From: Lasioglossum baleicum
Lineage: Eukaryota; Arthropoda; Insecta; Hymenoptera; Halictidae
Length of the DNA stretch: 64,000 bases
Direction: 5' to 3'
Assembly (NCBI RefSeq): GCF_051020765.1
Contig: NC_134933.1
Coordinates: 11,505,461 to 11,569,460 of the forward strand
Positions within the stretch are counted from its first letter, which is position 1, and every line of letters begins with the position of its first letter. This document shows positions 40,501 through 44,913 of the stretch, in pieces. The translations under genes and the position numbers were made by a program. A model generated the notes under the pieces. That model was given only the letters and a program-made list of their open reading frames with translations. It had not been told where the DNA came from and searched no databases.

Positions 40501-41018
40501 ATTTAATAAATCAAAAGAGACAGTGCCCTTGAAAGTCGAACTCGGACTTGTCCGCCTTGGTTGCGAAAAAGTTCGTAAGAGGATCAATCTTATTTTGAGA
40601 TTCAATAATTATCTGATAGTACCGCGTGTAATGGGTCTCCATTCAAATTCGTATCTTGATAGATTGGAGAAGATTTTGGAACTTTAGAACGTTCTAATAA
40701 CGTAGTTGGCGAAACTTCAAGCACCGTATCATTAATTATGATCCTTATTTTTCAGGGATTCCCCATGGACACACCGGCCACGTACGTTTCCTCACGTGCG
40801 TGGAGACATTGACGCCATCGAAGCCGGATCCACGTCCAAAAACGAATAGATACTCCCTGAAACCTAACAAGAGCAAACCGAACAACATTAATCGCGGAAA
40901 GCTCCTCGTGATATCTGGCGGGGATGGCTACGAGGATTTCAGAGGACCTCAAGCTTCCGCTGAGCCGCAGGCTGGTCGCGAAGACTCGACCAATCATCTG
41001 CTGCTTTGGAAAGTGTGA
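167..41018 (+). CDS. ARHGEF17: ARHGEF17-like Rho guanine-nucleotide exchange factor (21 exons, 5' partial)
   Basis: Predicted cytoplasmic exchange factor that loads GTP onto Rho-family GTPases; in vertebrates ARHGEF17/TEM4 acts on RhoA-type GTPases at the actin cytoskeleton and junctions. Joined exons: 167-799, 1815-2051, 3605-4106, 10941-11360, 14357-14660, 15672-15972, 30436-30513, 33490-33567, 34150-34254, 34910-35026, 35198-35484, 36303-36440, 37012-37106, 37185-37407, 37988-38079, 38148-38415, 38890-39126, 39200-39267, 39665-39991, 40134-40304, 40756-41018. All junctions are GT-AG and phase-compatible; the total is 4,944 nt, 1,647 residues plus stop. Visible residues 1-799 are low-complexity and Ser/Pro-rich; the DH domain is about 803-1000 (LIKPVQKIPRYELLIQ); the PH is about 1020-1205 with a helical insert at about 1099-1172; a beta-propeller fills about 1205-1647 (TMWLGTEDGCIHVY, ISGGDGYEDFR, end STNHLLLWKV). 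The propeller and tail favour ARHGEF17 over ARHGEF10. The N-terminus is outside the window. Confidence 0.9.
774..962 (+). repeat. Tandem duplication (99-bp period) copying an exon end and splice donor
   Basis: The segment from 774 repeats from 873 with few differences, including the exon tail, the CAG|GTATAC donor (GT at 800 and again at 899) and a following stretch ending near GACAGTCGTC. Use of the second donor would read an in-frame stop (TAG just before position 827), so the first donor is taken as functional. Confidence 0.85.
1815..2051 (+). CDS. ARHGEF17: ARHGEF17-like exon b
   Basis: Visible residues 212-290, phase 0 at both ends. The acceptor follows a T-rich tract (TTTTTTTAATTCAG) and the donor is CAA|GTAAGA. 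It begins EPAVIAVDRLHRFRW and continues with a Gly-rich run, a basic helix (KAERLRELTEKL) and proline-rich PVPPPRRPS, a possible SH3-type ligand (inference). Confidence 0.85.
2312..2419. mobile_element. 108-bp MITE with perfect 18-bp inverted ends
   Basis: Both ends read CACCTGAAATACGCTCAT on opposite strands, a perfect 18-bp terminal inverted repeat around about 70 bp of non-coding DNA. It lies in the intron between exons b and c. No clear target-site duplication is visible, so the superfamily is not assigned. Confidence 0.75.
3137..3558. mobile_element. TTAA-flanked MITE, family A (intact copy)
   Basis: The element is bounded by TTAA at both ends, with inverted ends GGGGGTAGACTC and GAGTCTACTCCC. 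The two halves are long imperfect inverted repeats that meet near 3330. TTAA targets and a short non-coding body are typical of piggyBac-related MITEs. It ends only 46 bp before the exon at 3605. Other copies: 4214-4290 (half), 29236-30290 (interrupted), 42071-42314. Confidence 0.85.
3605..4106 (+). CDS. ARHGEF17: ARHGEF17-like exon c
   Basis: Visible residues 291-458 (last codon split, phase 1). The acceptor GTTTTCCAG is at 3604 and the donor CAAG|GTAACT. The protein is disordered and Ser/Arg/Asp-rich with a Cys-containing start (TIGQGCGRCDGRLSC). A second GT at 4091 (CAG|GTAGAC) is a possible alternative donor, but 4106 fits the next exon's phase. Confidence 0.85.
4098..4395 (+). repeat. 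Decayed tandem repeat starting at a splice donor, with MITE insertion
   Basis: The exon-c donor region (TCAAGGTAACTGAA then a CTCGCTGCATAACAAAACAA block) recurs in degraded form at about 4173-4210 and 4337-4380, where the donor GT has become GGAA. A half copy of MITE family A (about 4214-4290) separates units two and three. Confidence 0.7.
4214..4290. mobile_element. MITE family A, solo half
   Basis: Matches the left half of the 3137-3558 element (GGGGGTAGACTCACG, then the GCAAAGATGG block) and stops before the centre. It sits inside the tandem repeat downstream of exon c. Confidence 0.75.
4396..7763 (+). other. Intronic stretch (exon c to d), no gene seen
   Basis: Non-coding intron. Short open frames (for example 4937-5191, 5357-5590) lack recognisable domains. 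A duplication of about 127 bp lies at 6268-6440 (repeated AACCCA blocks), and a run of G at 7237-7254. A moderately GC-rich patch at 6580-7450 has no clear coding frame. Confidence 0.5.
7764..8026. mobile_element. Foldback MITE with arms of about 115 bp
   Basis: Starts CAGGGTGTCTCAAAATTCC and ends with its inverted copy GGAATTTTGGGACACCCTG, next to TA on the right. The arms are almost perfect complements separated by about 30 bp, so the RNA would form a very long hairpin. Non-coding, inside the intron between exons c and d. Confidence 0.9.
8369..8458. mobile_element. Half copy of the GGTGAACCACGAAT MITE
   Basis: Matches one end of the full element at 14931-15275 (GGTGAACCACGAAT, then the GCAGTCCGATC block and TTTTTATCAG) and lacks the opposite arm. 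Confidence 0.75.
9080..9300. repeat. Dispersed repeat, degraded copy
   Basis: Shares blocks such as CACAGTTACAGTGGTTAAAA and CCCCAAAAATGTCGTGG with sequence at 18850-18900, and an AACGAATCAAA block with 17515-17530. Probably remains of one transposon family with an unclear boundary. Confidence 0.45.
10360..10609. mobile_element. TA-target MITE family B, copy with microsatellite inside
   Basis: Left end TAGACTGCGGATCTTCATGC, right end GCATGAAATCCGCAGTCA, near-complementary. The body is AT-rich and non-coding. A (CT)n(AT)n tract of about 65 bp lies inside. Family members occur across the window with TA at the edges, as expected of Tc1/mariner-type MITEs. Confidence 0.8.
10469..10535 (+). repeat. 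(CT)n(AT)n microsatellite
   Basis: A run of CT dinucleotides passes directly into about 24 AT dinucleotides. Likely length-polymorphic. Confidence 0.95.
10646..10794. mobile_element. MITE family B copy
   Basis: Ends TAGACTGCGGATCTTTATGC and GCATAAAATCCGCAGTCA. It lies 36 bp from the previous copy and has the same right flank (GCTTGTTA), which suggests the pair arose partly by duplication. Confidence 0.8.
10941..11360 (+). CDS. ARHGEF17: ARHGEF17-like exon d
   Basis: Phase 1 in and out; acceptor AATTTTTCAG, donor AAAG|GTGAGC. Encodes about visible residues 458-598 of the disordered region, rich in Ser/Thr/Pro (STPQNSPNRQSPRTSTPS), with many potential proline-directed phosphorylation sites (SP/TP pairs). 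An acidic, hydrophobic-dotted end (EIVTSEPVFPLVENS) follows. Confidence 0.85.
11757..11945. mobile_element. MITE family B copy
   Basis: Ends TAGACAGCGGATCTTTATGC and AAATGCAGGAAGATCCGCAG, with the family's internal TTTACTGTTTTCAATTG block. Confidence 0.75.
12012..12230. mobile_element. TTAA-target MITE family D, degraded copy
   Basis: Begins TTAACCCTTTTTTGCAGTCG and shares the internal TATGGATATGAAATTG and TAGTAATTGATTGG blocks with the copies at 41101 and 58927. The right terminus is lost. Confidence 0.65.
13836..14265. mobile_element. MITE family B interrupted by a TTAA element
   Basis: The left half (TAGATAGCGGATCTTCATGC to GACAATATTTT) and right half (CTGTTTTAAACTAAAATCCG to about 14265) of a family B copy are separated by the family C element at 13959-14186. 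The B copy is therefore older than the C insertion. Confidence 0.7.
13959..14186. mobile_element. TTAA-target MITE family C
   Basis: Begins TTAACACTAAACCTATCGAG and ends with an inverted GGTAGGTTTACTGTT. It contains a short CCGGTCATTTGACCGG palindrome close to its right end. Similar elements are at 22139 and 54603. The TTAA target suggests a piggyBac-related origin. Confidence 0.75.
14357..14660 (+). CDS. ARHGEF17: ARHGEF17-like exon e
   Basis: The acceptor TCCCAG is at 14356 with phase 1 in, and the donor AGAAG|GTAACA with phase 2 out. It carries on NRIEPHEVIITPPPEEPRLS, an acidic Ser/Glu stretch, a basic patch (KTRRCRGDTSKRRKG), then VYITQWPEPL and another acidic Ser-rich end. The polypyrimidine tract is weak (GGTATCTCCCAG). 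Confidence 0.8.
14931..15275. mobile_element. MITE with inverted GGTGAACCACGAAT ends (full copy)
   Basis: The left arm (GGGGTGAACCACGAATTG) and right arm (CACGATTTGTGGTTCACCC) are imperfect inverted repeats of about 100 bp, with TA-rich flanks. Half copies lie at 8369-8458 and 35680-35805. It lies in the intron between exons e and f. Confidence 0.8.
15672..15972 (+). CDS. ARHGEF17: ARHGEF17-like exon f
   Basis: Acceptor TTTGTTCAG, phase 2 in; donor AAC|GTGAGT, phase 0 out. It ends the disordered half (to visible residue 799) with YSKRPLRGPYGQMLEAEMAK, a Ser/Thr/Pro block and an amphipathic LLAELLRGSSERVARAP. The next coding exon lies 14,463 bp away. Confidence 0.85.
17014..17226. mobile_element. 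MITE with inverted ends of about 30 bp (GAACGCCGCATG)
   Basis: The left end GGTTGCAAGGAAAAACGCCG and the reverse complement of the right end (GGTTGTCAGGAAGAACGCCG) match over about 30 bp, then continue as CATGCCACA and CATGTCACA. The body is about 150 bp of AT-rich non-coding DNA. Confidence 0.7.
17343..17500. mobile_element. MITE family B, left part
   Basis: Starts TAGACTGCAGATTTTTATGT and shares the TTATGAAGAAA and AAACAGTAAA blocks with the 34643 copy. A right end is not recognisable. Confidence 0.6.
17503..17635. repeat. Dispersed repeat F, copy 1
   Basis: Shares TTCATC then CGAGTCTGACTCGTTAAAAT and a closing GGGGTTAA with 18884-18992. A 14-bp palindrome (CGAGTCTGACTCGT) lies inside. 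Probably a decayed transposon. Confidence 0.55.
18884..18992. repeat. Dispersed repeat F, copy 2
   Basis: Second copy of the repeat at 17503-17635, with the same CGAGTCTGACTCGTTAAAAT block and terminal GGGTTAA. Confidence 0.55.
19616..20497. mobile_element. Transib-like non-autonomous DNA transposon (872 bp)
   Basis: The element at 19621-20492 begins CACTATGGGCCAAACCAA and ends TTGGTTTGGCCCATAGTG, with similarity between the arms extending about 180 bp inward. It is flanked on both sides by CGGCG. Transib elements, relatives of the RAG1 recombinase, are known for a CACWATG-type heptamer and 5-bp GC-rich (CGNCG) target duplications, which this matches. No transposase frame remains. A second hairpin lies inside (about 19812-19950). 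Confidence 0.75.
19812..19950. repeat. Hairpin inside the Transib-like element
   Basis: TTTTTTAACCTCTGGTGATA on the left pairs with TATCACCAGAAGTTAAAAAA on the right, around an AT-rich centre with GATATCTTAT-type inverted blocks. It may be a separate nested MITE or the element's own fold. Confidence 0.65.
20500..21196 (+). promoter_or_regulatory. GC-rich island, candidate alternative first exon
   Basis: A GC- and CpG-rich stretch with a purine-rich GGAGAGCAGAG-type block stands out from the AT-rich intron. Frames are open on both strands (for example 20534-21049 on + and 20428-21165 on -), but both translations are compositionally biased and unlike known domains. A strong donor sequence (CACGT|GTGAGT) is at 21190/21191 on the + strand. 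It could be a promoter plus 5' exon of a short ARHGEF17 isoform; inference only. Confidence 0.35.
21812..22060. mobile_element. MITE family B, degraded copies
   Basis: TAGACTGCAGATTTTTAGGT at the left and a second family-like block (GCGCATTTTCATGCGAAATA) near 21967 suggest one or two decayed family B members; right ends are unclear. Confidence 0.5.
22139..22325. mobile_element. TTAA-target MITE family C copy
   Basis: Starts TTAACACTAAACCCTTTACG and ends CTCGGTAGTTTTAGTGTTAA: TTAA on both sides with inverted ACACTAAA ends. Confidence 0.8.
24404..24436. mobile_element. MITE family B right end
   Basis: AAATTGCATAAACATCCGCG followed by GTCTAG matches the right terminus of the 27548-27757 copy. 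The left end is not identifiable. Confidence 0.55.
24988..25303. mobile_element. TTAA-target MITE family D, reverse copy
   Basis: Left CCCTTAGCAGTCGAGTACC, right CCGACTGCAAAAGGGTTAA. The body carries the family's TTGGTATCTAGTCAATTACC block in reverse orientation relative to 58927. TTAA is kept only on the right. Confidence 0.7.
26599..26775. mobile_element. MITE family B copy
   Basis: Left ACAGCGGATCTCTATGCAAA; internal CTGCAGTCAAATAGAAATTT and TTTACTGTTTTAAATTATAC match the 39372 copy. The right terminus is degraded. Confidence 0.7.
27288..28058. mobile_element. 771-bp TA-flanked transposon with TGGGTGCTCAAATGA ends
   Basis: CGCTGGGTGCTCAAATGA at the left and TCATTTGAGCACCCACTG at the right form inverted termini (15 bp perfect core) flanked by TA on both sides, as for Tc1/mariner elements. 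No transposase is readable. A family B MITE (27548-27757) is nested within. Confidence 0.65.
27548..27757. mobile_element. MITE family B copy (complete)
   Basis: Ends TAGACTACGGATCTTTATGC and GCATAAACATCCGCAGTCTA. It lies inside the 27288-28058 element and so inserted later. Confidence 0.8.
29413..29715 (-). mobile_element. Retroposon insertion with 15-bp target duplication
   Basis: CGGCAGCATGTAGCT occurs at 29413-29427 and again at 29701-29715, flanking 273 bp that begin with a T-rich run on the + strand, i.e. an A-tail on the - strand. A tail plus a target duplication of this size marks a LINE/SINE-type insertion on the - strand, probably 5'-truncated. Family not recognised. Confidence 0.75.
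29736..30234. mobile_element. TA-element nested in MITE A
   Basis: Ends CAGTAAAT...CTCTATAGTCGCAAAA and TTTTGCGACTATAGAGG.ATTTACTG, flanked by TA (29734-29735 and 30235-30236). The flanks rejoin to GAAAATAGCTACATG, exactly the uninterrupted sequence of the 3137-3558 copy. The left end carries an extra 18 bp. It has an internal hairpin at about 29855-29910 (GAAGGACAGCG and CGCTGTCCTTC). Confidence 0.8.
30436..30513 (+). CDS. ARHGEF17: ARHGEF17-like exon g (DH start)
   Basis: 78 bp, phase 0/0, acceptor TTATGTTTCAG, donor AAT|GTAAGT. Encodes VVVELYDTERSYVEALQIL, the first conserved helix of the RhoGEF (DH) domain, whose glutamates contact the GTPase switch region in family structures. Confidence 0.92.
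30514..33489 (+). other. Intron g-h
   Basis: No coding sequence recognised (short open frames at 30928-31212 and 32324-32642 lack domains). It holds a family B-like fragment at 31199-31250 and the minisatellite at 32833-33325. Confidence 0.55.
32833..33325 (+). repeat. Minisatellite, unit about 55-60 bp
   Basis: About eight imperfect units built from TTTTGAATATTTGAAA, TTGGGGCGCTTGA and AATTTCAGCGCTAGAA blocks. Later units lose the middle block and shrink to about 40 bp. It ends about 165 bp before exon h. Confidence 0.9.
33490..33567 (+). CDS. ARHGEF17: ARHGEF17-like exon h (DH)
   Basis: 78 bp, phase 0/0. Encodes KYLQPLKSSENAGLVDAATV then DEIFYQ, DH helix 1 end and helix 2. Donor CAG|GTAAAA. 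Confidence 0.92.
33673..33846. mobile_element. MITE family B copy (complete)
   Basis: Ends TAGACAGCGGGTCTTTATGC and GCATAAAATCCGCTGTCTG; lies in the intron between exons h and i. Confidence 0.8.
34150..34254 (+). CDS. ARHGEF17: ARHGEF17-like exon i (DH)
   Basis: 105 bp, phase 0/0. Encodes VPSILNHHEVFLEELRKKLD and the following DH helices (TIGDVFLDV). Acceptor ATGTTTCAG, donor GTG|GTATGT. Confidence 0.92.
34500..34612. mobile_element. MITE family D fragment
   Basis: Reverse partial copy sharing TTAGGTATTGTATGAG, the CAATTAAAAAATCATAGGG region and GTCGGAAGAAATGT with the 58927 and 41101 elements. No termini. Confidence 0.55.
34643..34843. mobile_element. MITE family B copy
   Basis: Left TACTGCGGATCTTCATGCG, right GCATTAAGATCCGCAGTCTA. 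Sits in AT-rich intron between exons i and j. Confidence 0.75.
34910..35026 (+). CDS. ARHGEF17: ARHGEF17-like exon j (DH)
   Basis: 117 bp, phase 0/0. Encodes FTKPVVLDTYTLYLDNWKSA and on to AFARFLE, DH middle helices. Acceptor CCTTTACAG, donor GAG|GTACGC. Confidence 0.92.
35198..35484 (+). CDS. ARHGEF17: ARHGEF17-like exon k (DH core)
   Basis: 287 bp, phase 0 in, 2 out. Carries LIKPVQKIPRYELLIQRLLK, the best conserved DH segment, which packs against the GTPase switch regions, then the long C-terminal DH helix and the linker to the PH domain. Its in-frame ATG at 35201 is a possible internal start for a short product, but nothing supports its use. Confidence 0.95.
35680..35805. mobile_element. 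Half copy of the GGTGAACCACGAAT MITE
   Basis: CTACTGATCACGATTCATGG then TTCATCCTATA matches the right arm of the 14931-15275 element. The sequence after it (GTGTCGTGTTTGG, TCAGTAAAAGTTTCATAAAA) resembles the interior of the 29736-30234 element, so two remnants may abut. Confidence 0.6.
36303..36440 (+). CDS. ARHGEF17: ARHGEF17-like exon l (PH start)
   Basis: 138 bp, phase 2 in and out. Encodes the first PH strands, including HALFLFSDLLVITS, the typical 'leave-house' strand of DH-associated PH domains, and a basic loop (IKRRSGTIKKPS). Confidence 0.9.
36558..36860 (+). repeat. Two-copy tandem duplication, period about 158 bp
   Basis: The block from AATTGTTTGGTCCTCACTAT repeats from about 36716 with few changes (TACGCTAATTGCAAGGAGCA in both). 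It lies in the intron between exons l and m. Confidence 0.85.
37012..37106 (+). CDS. ARHGEF17: ARHGEF17-like exon m (PH)
   Basis: 95 bp, phase 2 in, 1 out; acceptor TTTTCTAG, donor AAAG|GTATTT. Encodes SCPNSLVGLLEANKYKMLTR then IPLDDLEVMK, a PH strand pair. Confidence 0.9.
37185..37407 (+). CDS. ARHGEF17: ARHGEF17-like exon n (helical insert in PH)
   Basis: 223 bp, phase 1 in, 2 out, after a 78-bp intron. Encodes about 74 residues of charged heptad-like helix (RRMAREVDHLREDCTTLVQL, then LEDLIKDMLVQAQRQLAERN) between PH strands and the closing PH helix. A helical insertion at this point fits the ARHGEF10/17 subgroup as I know it. Donor CC|GTGAGT. Confidence 0.9.
37436..37880 (+). repeat. Three-copy tandem repeat, period about 166 bp
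   Basis: Anchor TTCTTCAAGATTGAAAATCA recurs near 37482, 37648 and 37814, each with flanking TCTGTGTCTTC and CACAAAATTGCATTTATTTC blocks. It fills most of the intron between exons n and o. Confidence 0.9.
37988..38079 (+). CDS. ARHGEF17: ARHGEF17-like exon o (PH C-terminal helix)
   Basis: 92 bp, phase 2 in, 1 out. Encodes ISVMFTKPDKRASWEESFNE and AKQKL, the final strand and capping helix of the PH domain with its invariant-type tryptophan. Confidence 0.9.
38148..38415 (+). CDS. ARHGEF17: ARHGEF17-like exon p (propeller start)
   Basis: 268 bp, phase 1 in, 2 out, after a 68-bp intron. Encodes the first propeller blades: PEFVGPLPIRKTRAGLQFTC, VWVCNSDGFVGQVCVLSL and CNARILCVAGIP, segments shared with vertebrate ARHGEF17. 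Confidence 0.92.
38890..39126 (+). CDS. ARHGEF17: ARHGEF17-like exon q (propeller)
   Basis: 237 bp, phase 2 in and out; the acceptor TTTTGCGATAG is modest. Opens with a Ser/Asp-rich acidic loop (SSSSEDSDSDDIP), then TMWLGTEDGCIHVYNCND and KVKLQHNSSVHSI, a classic propeller blade of this family. Confidence 0.92.
39200..39267 (+). CDS. ARHGEF17: ARHGEF17-like exon r (propeller)
   Basis: 68 bp, phase 2 in, 1 out, after a 73-bp intron. Encodes YLDNKVFVSLDNGDITVYTR and DH. Confidence 0.92.
39372..39567. mobile_element. MITE family B copy (complete)
   Basis: Left ACTGTCCGGATTTTTATGCA, right GCATAAAATCCGATGTCTAG. Lies inside the 397-bp intron between exons r and s and makes up about half of it. 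Confidence 0.75.
39665..39991 (+). CDS. ARHGEF17: ARHGEF17-like exon s (propeller)
   Basis: 327 bp, phase 1 in and out. Encodes blades including ITRMLSVSGKLWCGCRNTVK, GLGVWISLHNSAVLRLFHS and TYECLTDINIAPAVTKMLT. Donor ACC A|GTAAGT. Confidence 0.92.
40134..40304 (+). CDS. ARHGEF17: ARHGEF17-like exon t (propeller)
   Basis: 171 bp, phase 1 in and out; acceptor TTGCTGCAG. Encodes HKAACLRVTALLACNELLWI and GTSAGVLLTVPIP, a conserved blade. Confidence 0.92.
40756..41018 (+). CDS. ARHGEF17: ARHGEF17-like exon u (C-terminal)
   Basis: 263 bp with the stop TGA at 41016-41018. Encodes GHTGHVRFLTCVE, a basic disordered linker, LLVISGGDGYEDFR and the terminal STNHLLLWKV, the tail that best separates ARHGEF17 from ARHGEF10. 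Confidence 0.95.
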
Positions 41019-41100
41019 TGTGATCTAGAACGACCCTCGGTGAGCTATTCGAAAATCATTCTGTTCTCACTCGTACACACAGCATCAAATTTCAGTTGCA

Positions 41101-41506
41101 TTAACCCTTTGCACTCGGAGCTATTTCAACTGGAAAACTAAACATTTCTTCCGATCTAAAATATATTTCCCTATGATTTTTGAAATTTTATGGATATGAA
41201 ATTGGTACAATACTACATACAATACCTAAATGTTTAGTATTTGGGAACTCTTTCGAATCCAGGATCAGTCCAACACTTCCTCCTTTTCGGTTGAATTAGA
41301 TCCCAACCATCCTCTCTTCGCTACAGCTTGTTTGTTGTCCAGATTCATCAGAGGATCCACCAGGGGATCGTATAGTAAAAGTTTAAAACACGTGCCTACA
41401 TGTTTAGTAATTGATTAGACACCGATACATTTAATAATGTGGACAATATTTTGAATAATGGTGTTCCCCTCTCTTTCAGAGGGGACAACCAAATGCAAAG
41501 GGTTAA
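41101..41506. mobile_element. TTAA-target MITE family D with nested insertion
   Basis: TTAACCCTTTGCACTCGGAG at the left and AAATGCAAAGGGTTAA at the right. Relative to the 58927-59166 copy it carries 160 extra bp (41240-41399) flanked by ATGTTTAGTA on both sides, a likely 10-bp target duplication. Confidence 0.8.
41240..41399. mobile_element. 160-bp insertion inside MITE D
   Basis: Absent from the sister copy. ATGTTTAGTA at 41230-41239 and 41400-41409 flanks it. The ends do not show clear inverted repeats, so the element class is not known. Confidence 0.55.
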
Positions 41507-42070
41507 AATCGTGTGAATCTTGATGTGTGCTATTATTTGTGTAAAACTTTTTATTCAAATAATGGATTTGTTGTGACTGTGCGCTGCAATAGTAAGTAAT
41601 CTCTGGGAAATTCTGTTCGACAGGCAAGGGTCGCAGTTCACGCACGTCGGCATGACACGCCGTGGGAATCGTTGTCACGTGTGCACCCGACACGTGGTCG
41701 GGTCCAACATCGTCCGATCGTGGCTGTTCAGGACGTATTCGCTCGACGATTTTTCAGGGAACGCGGGAAGGTTCTCTGGCTCGTTTTAGCCGAGTGGATC
41801 AAGAGCAGAATGAGGGAGGTTCGTAATTCGCAAGGTGCCAAGAGTAACGGGTCGCGCAGCATTATGGAACCCGAGTAGGTATGTTTCACGAGTTACCTTC
41901 GACGCTGATAACGCATCAGACTTCGAGAAACGGAGTGATTCGTTCGACGATTGTTGAAAATCGAGTTGTTTTGGACGGAGACGTGACGGGACTGTGCAAA
42001 CGATTTACTGAAATCAGGCGAACAGAAGGAAGCTCTGAAATCGACTGGATGATCAATCGAAAAATTGATT

Positions 42071-42314
42071 TTAAGAGGGTAGTTTCGTTTCTAGGATTGC
42101 AAGGATCGATAATGCAAAGTTGAGGGTTTTGAGTAGTCAAAACCGATAGATAAAAGATCAATCTAGAATAATGCAAATTACGTAAAAGTAAAAATAGGAC
42201 CTTCGAGGGCGACCCCGGCCTAGGTTGATCTTTTATCTAGCGCTTTGGCTACTGAAAACCCCCATCTTTACATTATCGAGAAAATGTCTCGAGAAACCGA
42301 GACAACCCCCTCAA
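42071..42314. mobile_element. MITE family A, shortened copy
   Basis: TTAAGAGGGTAGTTTCG at the left and a terminal ACAACCCCCTCAA at the right. The centre (GGCAGCATG region of the intact copy) is deleted, leaving two inverted arms with AAAAGATCAATCTAG and CTAGGTTGATCTTTT. Confidence 0.75.
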
Positions 42315-43857
42315 ACTGACTAATTAAGTTAGCCTGGCCTCGGGAAATCGTTTCACAGGATATTTGTATTTTTGCACTGAATCGCGAGAGAGTTTCGTGT
42401 TGGATTTGTCACGCACTCGCGTTTACTATCGATGTATTTGTTCGTCGAAGAGAAAGACTGCGTCGCTCCGGCAAAGAACGCGCATACTTGGTTTGGAGAA
42501 GAGTAATTAGCGTAATGAGGTACGGTACCTGGGAGAGCGTTGAATCGAGCTTATTATACAACCGATACTGGCCTAACTTTACGTAGACACTAAAAAGAAA
42601 AAGAGACTAATCAAATGAATTGTGCCAAAACGAATTTATCATTCTCCATCGATCGACGCTGCGCAAGAACTGACGTACTTCATTATTCGTTTTATTAACC
42701 GATAGAAAACTGAATGTGTTCGTGTTGAACGCGGTGAGATTCGTTCAGATTCCATTGCGAACCTGGATGCGAGTATAGTCTTTTGGAATTGTGATGTCTC
42801 TAGGGACAACTGTTACGTAGTTGTTTGTCGAGACGTAAAAATTATAATCTGTCTCCTTGAATGATTAAGGGGATGACAACCGAAGAAACTTGATTTGTTG
42901 AATGGGAGGTGATAATGTATTTAGTGAGGTTGTTTGCCCGCCTTCTTACGCGAGAAAACGTAGTCGCAGGTGAAAAAGAGATTCAGAAAAGTCACTTGAT
43001 AGACTTGATAGTCGCGAGATATTTTTATTCGGACAAGGAAAACATTTCGTGAAGCTTCGCCGCGATAATTACCTCGAGGAAAATCGTTCAATCGTTGTCG
43101 GCTGCATGAATGCTCGCAAATATTCGAGAGGCCAGTTTGTATAGTTTCCCTGGCCCCAGCGTGTTGTACTTTTCTTTAAATCTTTATGCTCTTTACACCT
43201 TCCGCGCGTTTTATCCGCTTAAACTGTTTAAGCGACTCGTACACTTTTCTACAAGGTTCCGACGATCCACGGAAATATCAACCATGTTATTAAACATACA
43301 GCGTATTTGACAATAATTAATGTTTATTCGAGTGATCCGGTATGCGAGACCAAGTATCGACACACCGACGACGTCAACCGAAAATCGGATGAAACGTTTT
43401 TGTTGTTCGCGTCGCTCGTCTCCACTCGCCGTGTTTCATAATAAATTTAGATTGTCGTTTAGATTCTCGAATCGCGGACTTCAGCTTCGAACGCTTCATC
43501 ACTAAAGATTGTTGTTGCAAGGATTTCATTGTCCTCTTTTCCAAGGTACGATCTTCCAAAAGGAGGGTCCCAAATTTACTGTGGTTATAATATTGGGATC
43601 ATCAATTTCTTCTGGCGACCAAACAACTGTTACGATCGAAGTTGTTGTGGAAAAATCATCAACAGAAACTTGGTAATTCTTTAAGTCGAGGACAATCATC
43701 AGAAAATGTTGAAAATATCGATTTCTAAAAGTTGCAGTTGCAAATAACAATTTTATAGAATTATGATTCTTTCGTTTTGGTTGTAACAGTTATGGTCCCT
43801 GGACTTCATACAATATATTTTCAATTGGACTTCAAACGAAATAATAAATTGGACTGA

Positions 43858-44053
43858 AATTCTTCGTCCTGTTTGCAAGACAATTTCGACCTGAAAATTA
43901 TTAGAAAGAACAAATGGAAAATAATATGTTGAAAGAATGTTATGATCTTCAAAATTCTTTGTCCTGTTTGTAAGACAATTTCGACCTGAAAATGATTAGA
44001 AAGAACAAATGAAAAATAATATGTTGAAAGAATGTAATGATCTTCAAATTGAG
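43858..44053 (+). repeat. Two-copy tandem duplication, period about 98 bp
   Basis: The block with TTCGTCCTGTTTGCAAGACA and AATTTCGACCTGAAAAT repeats almost exactly from about 43956. Confidence 0.9.
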
Positions 44054-44738
44054 CTTCATATGGAGCTTTTAAAATCATTGTCGCCTGTCGATGCTTTTTA
44101 ATGTTATTTATGAAATCTTCTAATTCATTTTTTGCTATATGACAGTAATTAAACCAAATTGTTTCTACCCTATCAATTATCCGTCCCTGTCGTTATGACT
44201 ATTAATATGAAAAGCCTCACCCATTTTGTCTCGCAAACAAACCAGGAATTCCCGTAACACGAAAACCATAGTTAGATCGCGTGACTTGCAGTGGAATAAT
44301 TTTTCTCAGACAATTTATTGATAGTCTACGCCCTACGCATATCTGCTCAGGTATCATGACAATTAAAAATATCGATTCGAATGACCGAGCCCAATATTAT
44401 GATTCCTCCTCGAGTAGAACGCAATGTACCTTGTTATATATACTTTACAATTTTTCTATATTTATCAGCGCTTCTTATTTCAGAGAGAATGCAGAATATT
44501 ATAATATTCATTGCGAACTTTTTTGAAACATTGTACAAACACGTTACCTAATTATAAATACACATACACACACACAGACAGACAGTCTATACACACGGAA
44601 ACAGTGATAAGAAGGCAGTCCAAATACACTAAACTAAGGGTCGCATCGTTTTACTGAAAGAGCCGGTACCGCTTCGTTTTGTATGTTTCAAGACTGAATA
44701 CGATCTCCGAAAACGATGCTGAAAACAATTGTCATAAC

Positions 44739-44913
44739 TAGACTGCGGATCTTTATGCGTTTATGGCTTATGAAAATGTTCAAGAAAGGCTCGAATATAA
44801 AATTTTTTTTAGATCTGCAATGGCTGTTCCCATTAAAAACAGAATTTTATTTCATTCCAATTTCATAAAGTTTGTCTACAAAAATTAGAAAATGCATGAA
44901 CATCCGCAGTCTA
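44739..44913. mobile_element. MITE family B copy (complete)
   Basis: Ends TAGACTGCGGATCTTTATGC and GCATGAACATCCGCAGTCTA, the best match to a family consensus in this window. Confidence 0.85.
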
